Assembly: GCA_963920765.1 (NCBI GenBank)
Contig: OY987245.1
Span: 24,940,727-25,004,726 of the forward strand
Length of the DNA stretch: 64,000 bases
Direction of reading: 5' to 3'
Source of the DNA: Ulota crispa
Taxonomy: Eukaryota > Streptophyta > Bryopsida > Orthotrichales > Orthotrichaceae
Position 1 is the first letter of the stretch; every line of letters begins with the position of its first letter. Made by a program: the position numbers and the translations under genes. The notes beneath the pieces were generated by a model that worked only from the letters and a program-made list of their open reading frames with translations, had not been told where the DNA came from and did not search any database. This document shows positions 57,595-64,000 of the stretch, piece by piece.

Positions 57595-58260
57595 CCCTTT
57601 GGGGCTGGAGGAGGCAAAAATTGCCTTCATAGGTTTTGGAACCAAGTTTAGGTGTGTTACCAATTTTGGATCATGGGTTGACCACTTACAAACATGTAAG
57701 GAATGAAGTTTGTTTTCATGCGCACTTGTTTGATCAAAGTTTGGAATTACAACTTGCCGTAGAAAGAGTGATTTATTGGTAGAGGTATTGAGAAACTTGA
57801 GTGTGCAATGACAAATCACTCACCAAAACACCAGCAAGAGAATGACATCACTTGACGTCTTCAGGGACCTGGTAAAAAGTGCTACAACAACAACCAACCC
57901 AATTATCCCCCCCCCCCGGGCTCTTCACTCTTTTCAACATTGCACAATCAAAATCACTTATTTGTTGTCACACTTCTTCTAAAAATATTCATAGTTGTAG
58001 ATCAATACTACTCAAACAAATTGTCCGGTTGGATTTTCTAACCATTCAAATCTCGTTTTTCTCAAAATGACCAAAATTTCATGATCTTTTCTACACTTTT
58101 TGCACTCTAACCACCCATACCTTTCTTTCATCAAATACAACAAACGGTACGACTTTTTCCCAAAATTCCAAATTCAAGCCCAGCTGAATTGCTAAAAAGC
58201 CTAAAGCAATTTGCTTTTCCAAAAGAACAACTAGCTTAGAGAGCAGGCAGCCCTGAGGGG
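57595..58260. mobile_element. TTAA-type element, fourth subfamily, 666 bp
   Basis: TTAA at 57591-57594 and 58261-58264. The termini are CCCTTTGGGGCTGGAGG and, complemented, CCCCTCAGGGCTGCC. Includes a C11 run at 57907-57917. Confidence 0.75.
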
Positions 58261-58634
58261 TTAAGTCCTTGGTTGGTTGACTTCCATTAACCCAAAAGGA
58301 CCATTTTCCTTGTGGGGGCAACGGGATTTTGGATAGGTAACTATAGCTGCAATTTTTGTCCTAATTTTTGGAAACCTTTTTTGATGATAGAAAAACACAT
58401 TTGCTTTTGGAGAATATAATTCTTTTTCCAATCTATAACCAAGAGCAAAAGTTATGCCCAAATAAGCACAATTTTGGGGAGTTTGGGCAACAATTTTTAT
58501 ACAAAAACTTGAAAATAAAAATTAAATTATTTTTTCTCATGGATTATATATTTTTCTACATCTGAAGCTTTTATTTATTCCATTTGGACTAGTTATGAGA
58601 AAGTTATGGACAATCTTATTTTTTGGGCAATTTA

Positions 58635-58936
58635 AGGTAGGAACACCCATAAGCGTTGGTGTCCCCATAACTGTCACCTCTAAAATCTTGGAAAATCTGT
58701 AGAAATAAATAAATGTAATTACAAGGATGTACATGAAACCTTAGTGTTGGTTATGGGTACAAAGGCAATTTTCTCTTTACAAATTCACAACTTATTCTCC
58801 CAATATCCAAATAATATATTCAAAAGTGCAAACTCATTATTTTTTTGTTGCTAATAAGATCCTATATTTGCTAGATGTTTATTAACAATCATCATATTCA
58901 AAATCCTTAAACTAATGTTTATGGGTGTTCCTACCT
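58635..58936. mobile_element. AGGTAG/TA-type MITE nested in a TTAA-type element, 302 bp
   Basis: AGGTAGGAACACCCATAAGCG and TTATGGGTGTTCCTACCT are inverted with TA outside. Sister of 48160-48473 (CCATAACTGTCACCTC; TAATAAGATCCTATA stretches in reverse). Confidence 0.88.
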
Positions 58937-59752
58937 TAAGCATTTTCTCAAAAAAATAACTTATAAAGTTCATTTTTGAATGCAAGTTTAACATTTTCTT
59001 AAAAAACTGCTGGAAAGGGTGAAGTTTGCTTGCTAGAACAATCTCACCATTGAAATTATTGTGTTTTGATTCATTGTAGAGTTATTAACAATTTAAGGTT
59101 TTGTTCAATCCCATACCTTTTTCTACCTAATTTTTTTAAGGATGAAAATTCAGTATTTTTTTTATTTAATTTGTTTTCAAAGATTCTTAAGTCAATTCTC
59201 CACCGTAGATATTCAAACTTCCAAACTTTGTGGTACAAAAAATTTAAATTAAAAAATTCAAAATCAAATGATGTGTCTTGTAAGGTGCAAGAATGCTTGT
59301 TTTTTTATACACTGAACATTGATATCTTGCAATTTGTGGGGCCAAAGTTTTGAATTTTTTTTACTCCTTGTACTAGTCTAGTACAAGATTCTATGGATAG
59401 ATACATGGTTGTCACATTGGACCAAACCTAAACCATCTATCCATCCATCCAAAGCAAACAGAGACAATCAAGGTGCAGACTAAAGAGTTTATTTTTGCAT
59501 TCATTTTTTAAAGCATTGACACAAACACAATTATGCAATTGTGCCCTAATGTTTGCACCTTGATTCTAGCATGGACAACCACCCCAACCGGTTTGGTGTG
59601 TCTATCCAACTGTCGTGCCAACAACCAAATCTTGCCCATTGTGACAACCATGGTTAGATATGCAGAAGACCAGTTTTCAATCTTTTTTACTTTTTGCCAA
59701 AAAAATGGCAATTTTGAGTTTCTTTTGACAAGGTAAAGGCTATGGTTCTTTA

Positions 59753-60065
59753 GGGCATCTCCACCAGTCTAGACTCTTTCAAAATTTTCCATCTGGTTTG
59801 ACAAGGCCTCAAGGCTCTCAATCTCCACCCATGCTCTTTGAAAAGATGGCCTTACACTCCAAAACACCCCATAAATAAGCAGTTAACCACTTATTAAGGG
59901 AAGTAGAGGATAAAACTCACTAAACTTAGGTGAATAGTGAACAAATAGTGGCTTGAAGAGTGGCTTGCTCGATTTGCTAGATCAAAGTATTTGAGAGTGT
60001 TTTGAAAGGGGCCTCAACACTTTTCATCCACTTTGGGCAAGCCCAAGCCACCGGTGGAGATGCCT
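59753..60065. mobile_element. PIF/Harbinger-like MITE nested in a TTAA-type element, 313 bp
   Basis: GGGCATCTCCACCAGTC and CCGGTGGAGATGCC are inverted. TTA lies directly outside (59750-59752 and 60066-60068). Excising it with one TTA restores the family terminus GGTTCTTTAGGGGTTAA. A 5-bp duplication TTTAG is the alternative reading. Confidence 0.88.
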
Positions 60066-60670
60066 TTAGGGGTTAATCATGATTTTTTGATTGGAGGGGC
60101 ATTTGCTATCTTTCATTTTATTTAGGGGATTGACAAAAACACTTGGCTAGTATGTAACTACAATTTGGTTCTCCCTACGTTGTGCCACATACTTGGCACT
60201 TTGTCTAAATTGTCCAAATTTTCAAGCATGTGTGTCCTGCTTGCTGAGCATGTCAATGACACCAAATATTGTGTTTAGGTTGATCCACACTAGTTTTTTG
60301 ACATTTTACACTATTTAAATATTTAGTGCTAGTACAATGATTTTTATTGATAATTTTTGCAATAAACAAAATTTAAAGGTCTTGACAACAACAATGATGG
60401 TGCACAAAAAATTTAATAGCGTCCACGTTGTAAACCATGTGAAAACTAAGAATCTAAAGTGTCGTATGTGCCTCCAAGTGGTCAAAAGATGAGTCATGAG
60501 GTAACTTTCTAGGATAAGGCAACCTAGTTGTCAATGCAAAAGAAATGCAAAAAGGTAGACGCACCCATTCCTGTTTGGTCCCCAATTTTGCACTCTACTT
60601 TTGTGGGTTGCACCACACACTATTGAACCCTTAGTGGAGCAGTGAACTCTACTTGCACAAGCAAATCTTG

Positions 60671-61270
60671 GGTGAGAGTACACTAGAGGTATACTACTTT
60701 GGGTGTCACAACCCAAAAATGGAGGTAAACTTGATTTTGTACTTAAAACTGCTCAAAGTTTAAATCTTTTAGATTTTTTTTGTTTTCCTATTAACTTATG
60801 AGTTAAGTACATAGGATTGTAATTTAATTTGTTAAAAAAAAATTTAAGTTGTTAAATTTGTACTTTTGTGGATCATTACTAATATATTGCTATGGAAACG
60901 TACAAAAATCTTGGACTTGGAAAAATCATATTCTTCCTTCTTTACTTAATAAAAGACGTCTATGGCTCTTCTATACAAATTTGCATTCAATTTCTAAATA
61001 TATTACAAAATTTTCAAATATATACAAAAGTAGTGCTGATTGTTTGCTTGTTTTTTGATGAGGGATAATTTTGTGAACATTTATGTTTTTCTTAATTGCA
61101 TTTAAGATTCTAAAGGATTGCATCTAGTTTTAGAATGCCTATAATCAAATTTTCAAAATACTATTTTTCACAAAAGTTATTCAATATTTTACTGTTTTTG
61201 ATGTGTTCTTATACATTAAATATAGTAAAATTTGTGCCAAAAGTGGTACACCTCTAGTGTATTTTCACCT
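60671..61270. mobile_element. 600-bp TIR element nested in family D, 5-bp target duplication
   Basis: The termini GGTGAGAGTACACTAGAGG and, complemented, GGTGAAAATACACTAGAGG are flanked by TCTTG on both sides (60666-60670, 61271-61275). The empty site is preserved in reverse near 5317 (CAAGCAAATCTTGTCACATG). Confidence 0.85.
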
Positions 61271-61538
61271 TCTTGCCACATGTTAGTTGCTAAGCTACTT
61301 TGGTTTGGTTGAGATTGGGACCATCTAGTGCTAGTATAGGAACACATCCAAGCGGTTTCAAGGTTAGTTTAGAGTTGCTAATAGGGACCCTACAAGCTAC
61401 AACTTTGCCCTTTATTATAAAATAATCTACAATACCTTTTTCCACAAAAATTAAATTCCATGATAGCTTCTTGAAAGGCTAACCCTATAGATTTTTTTCT
61501 TGAATTTTCCAATACCTTTGGGTACCCCAAACCATTAA

Positions 61539-62467
61539 CCCCTAAAGGACCAAGCCCCCTTTTTTTTTGTGAAAGTCACTAAAAACTGCCACTTTGAGGG
61601 GAATGAATAGAAAAGTAGGAAATAAAGTTTGTTTTGCAAATCCAACCGTAGAATCTTGCCTTAGACTAGAAGATGTACTTGTGGGAAAAAATCCAGTCAT
61701 TCTAGATGGAGAGGAGGGAGATATTTACATCTTAAGTGAAAAAAAGTTTTTTTCTCTGCAATTCAACACACTCAGAAGCCTTTGATCACTCTTATAACAA
61801 AAAAATTGCTCTACTCAAAGTTGCTTTTTATTTTTTCCATGTAGGAGATCATATTTGGTATGCATTGGAGAATTTTCAAATCAATTGGAAGTACACAACA
61901 CATGGAGGAGAATAGTAAGTAAAAAGAAGTAGAGAATGAATCAAAACACTAAATTGTTAAAAATTTAATTATTAAAATGAAAAATGCAAATTCCAAGAGT
62001 TATAATATTGTGATAAACAATTTACATCTTTTTCTTATATATTTTTTCTAAAATATTGAAAATTGAGTAAATTAATGGACTTCAAAGTTTATTTTAGATT
62101 AAAGTATCTGCAACTGCCTACAAACTAAAACATCTCAACTTTCATCTCTTTTATTGAAATTGAATGATTAAAAGCTTTCCGCATATGGAAAAACCTAAAG
62201 AACCAATTTCAGATTTTTATTTTAAAAAAGTACAATTTTGAAAGAAATTTTTGGGCTACCCAGATTGCCCTCCCTCCTCCAAATTGCATAACTTCTTGCA
62301 TAACTTATTTGTCAAATGTCAAAATGAAGAAAAAATTAGATGCACCTGTAGATCTTGGAATTCCCCACCTTTGATAAAAGTTTCAAAATATCACAAAAAC
62401 TACATTAGTTGTAGGTACATGCTTGAAATCCATTTGTCTCCATGGGCGACAATTGGGCCTTTAGGGT
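61539..62467. mobile_element. TTAA-type (piggyBac-like) element nested in family D, about 929 bp
   Basis: TTAA at 61535-61538; the right side is GGGCCTTTAGGG followed by TTTAA (TTAA 62468-62471). The left terminus is CCCCTAAAGGACCAAGCC. The subterminal palindrome TTGTCTCCATGGGCGACAA lies inside the right end. A 63-codon frame at 61594 is not a protein. Confidence 0.85.
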
Positions 62468-62532
62468 TTAAATGGTTGGGTATGGGTGCGCCTAGTACCT
62501 TATTCAATAGAGGGTTTCAAATATGCCATTCA

Positions 62533-63526
62533 TCACCAATTTTGTTCACGTGAATGAAATTGGTGAACAACTTAGTGAAGCCACCGTTCATGTCTTCTTG
62601 TTCATCCATTCAAATATCCACATTTTAGTGAACTACAGACCACCCCTTCAACTTTGCCAAGAATCACCAATCTTGTAAGCTAATCTAGATGCCTTGAGCT
62701 CTACCATTGATGCTTCTAATCCAAGTCCCCTCAGCTTGAACCTTTGAGTGCTTGTAACCTGGTGGCGTGGAGCAAAATCGAGAGGTTAGGAGCGAGAGCA
62801 AGAGGTTAGAAGTGAGAGCAAGAGCTAGAGGTGGGGAGCCACAAGGACAAGTGCGGGAGCGGCGATAGGAACAAGAGCAAAAGGGAGAGGCAGGGGAAGC
62901 AACAAGGATGGGTGTAGGAGCGGTGATATGAATAAGAGCAAGAGGGAGAGGCTTCACGCCTTCATGTTGTTCACCAGTGAACTAGTTTTTGTTCACTGGT
63001 GAACATGCATTCATGAAAGTGAACCACCCATGAGGACCTCTAGGAGGTCCTCATGGCTCATTCACGCGTGAATGACGTGAAGCCTTTCCCTCCTCGCCTC
63101 CCTCGCAAGCTCAGCTTGGGTTCCTATTGCTCCCGTGCCCACGCTTTTTTGTGTTGTTGCTTGCCTCTTGGCTCTCATTTTGCGCCTCTGGCTCTTGCTC
63201 CGCGCCTCTAGATAGTTTGGAAGCAGAGTTGATTGTCAAATCAAGGTTAGTCAAGGAATTGCAATGCGCGAGAAGCAACAATGGTGGAGCTAAAGAGATC
63301 CTAATTAGAAGCAAACAAATGTGGAGCCAAAGGTTCTAGATTAGAAGCAACAATGGTGGAGTTGAAGGGATCCAAATTAGCTTACGAGATTAGTGATTGC
63401 GGACAAAGTTGAAAGGGTGGTGAGTAGTTCACTACAATTTGAATATTTAAATGGGCGAACGTGAGGACATGAACGGTGGCTTGACTAACTTGTTCACCAA
63501 TTTCATTCACGTGAATGATTTTGGTG
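62533..63526. mobile_element. Large inverted-repeat element with G-box-bearing termini, 994 bp
   Basis: CACCAATTTTGTTCACGTGA at the left pairs with the right end (TTCACGTGAATGATTTTGGTG region). The arms continue for about 170 bp (GTGAAGCCACCGTTCATGTC; AGTGAACTACAGACCACC; GTAAGCTAATCTAGATGCC). CACGTG lies at 62547-62552 and 63508-63513. The centre has Ser/Gly/Arg-type GAGAGCAAGAGG repeats near 62.8-62.95 kb. No coding frame is recognised. Confidence 0.75.
62949..63085. repeat. Nested 137-bp inverted repeat with palindromes
   Basis: GGCTTCACGCC pairs with GACGTGAAGCC at the ends. Inside, GTTCACCAGTGAAC and GTTCACTGGTGAAC are near-palindromes, and CCATGAGGACCTC-TAG-GAGGTCCTCATGG (63028-63056) is a perfect hairpin with a 3-base loop. 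Confidence 0.75.
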
Positions 63527-64000
63527 CTTAACCACATATTATGGGGCTTCAAACATCAACTTTTTTTGGTGACTCATGTCGCGATTCACCTCTGTGAATT
63601 CACTAGTGAATCTTGACGTGACTCACCTCTAGACTTCACTCCTAACCTAATTCACGTGAAGAGTGAACTTCAAAAACTCACGTTTGTGGCTTTGCGGGGC
63701 TCATGCACCTATGTACTCAAACCTTGAATTTTTTTTTGCAAAAATTTCCGCAAACTCATAGGCGTTTCAAACTTTGCACGTGCAAGGGATTGAAAACAAT
63801 TTATTAGTGAGCAGTGATCCTGTGAAGTGAGAAGTTCAAAAGCAAGATTTTATGTTTGAAGCCCCCTATTTGAAACCCCCTAATGTAGAGAGCATAGCTA
63901 CAGTGTTCACGTGGTTGAGCATGGCCAATGGCACTTGCCGTAGCATTGTGGCCATTCCAGTGCACAAGCCAGGGTTTTTTTTGTATCTTTTGTTTTTTTG
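63527..64000. other. Intergenic DNA with further TTCACGTGAA-type motifs
   Basis: AATTCACGTGAAG (about 63651) and TTCACGTGG (about 63908) continue the motif of the preceding element, suggesting diverged relatives of it. No gene is visible to the window end. Confidence 0.4.

Larger units (their letters stand above)
58291..60072. mobile_element. TTAA-type element carrying two nested MITEs
   Basis: TTAA at 58287-58290 and 60073-60076. The left terminus is CCCAAAAGGACCATTTTCC; the right terminus is interrupted by the PIF-like insertion and reads GGTTCTTTA[insert]TTAGGGG. Without the two insertions (58635-58936 and 59753-60065) it would be about 1.15 kb. Its interior matches 17401-18322. Confidence 0.8.
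60553..62500. mobile_element. AGGTAG-type element, family D, with two nested insertions
   Basis: The left terminus AGGTAGACGCACCCATTCC pairs with the right, complement AGGTACTAGGCGCACCCATA. The uninterrupted sister at 5037-5429 shows both empty sites. The insertions are at 60671-61270 and 61539-62467. Confidence 0.8.

Overview
This window looks like AT-rich nuclear DNA from a land plant or close streptophyte relative. The evidence is a spliced plant-type hydroxypyruvate reductase gene, a decayed chromovirus (Ty3/gypsy retrotransposon with a chromodomain), a tRNA-derived SINE, and very dense non-autonomous DNA transposons. I cannot name the species. There is no bacterial operon, CRISPR array or rRNA gene, and nearly all open frames are short chance ORFs.

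Layout. 1-2.3 kb holds the 5' part (three exons, minus strand) of a D-isomer-specific 2-hydroxyacid dehydrogenase of the HPR2 type, running off the left edge. 2.4-5 kb is its upstream DNA: a GC-rich block, then two terminal-inverted-repeat (TIR) elements. 5-9 kb holds small MITEs. 9.7-14.8 kb is a cluster of 0.5-0.95 kb foldback elements that are almost entirely inverted repeat. 16.2-22.4 kb holds four ~0.9-1.0 kb elements bounded by CCC(C) termini, three of them flanked by intact TTAA at both ends. 23.2-24.5 kb is a GC-rich patch with one candidate exon. 25.06-30.33 kb is the chromovirus with both LTRs. 30.4-64 kb is a mosaic of nested MITEs, low-complexity expansions and unassigned AT-rich sequence.

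The genome biology here is mobile-element stratigraphy. Five groups recur: (1) elements with CCC(C)TAAAGG-like termini and TTAA target duplications (piggyBac-like); (2) elements with AGGTAG termini between TA dinucleotides (Tc1/mariner-like); (3) four elements with G(G/A)GC termini and TTA/TAA duplications (PIF/Harbinger-like); (4) an hAT-like element with a perfect 8-bp duplication; (5) long foldbacks. In several places one element sits inside another and a sister copy elsewhere in the window preserves the empty site, so target duplication and order of insertion can be read directly. No autonomous DNA transposase gene is visible, so these elements would need a transposase encoded elsewhere.

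The only convincing host gene is the reductase. Two further candidate exons (about 14.84-14.99 kb and 24.29-24.46 kb, both minus) are reported with low confidence.
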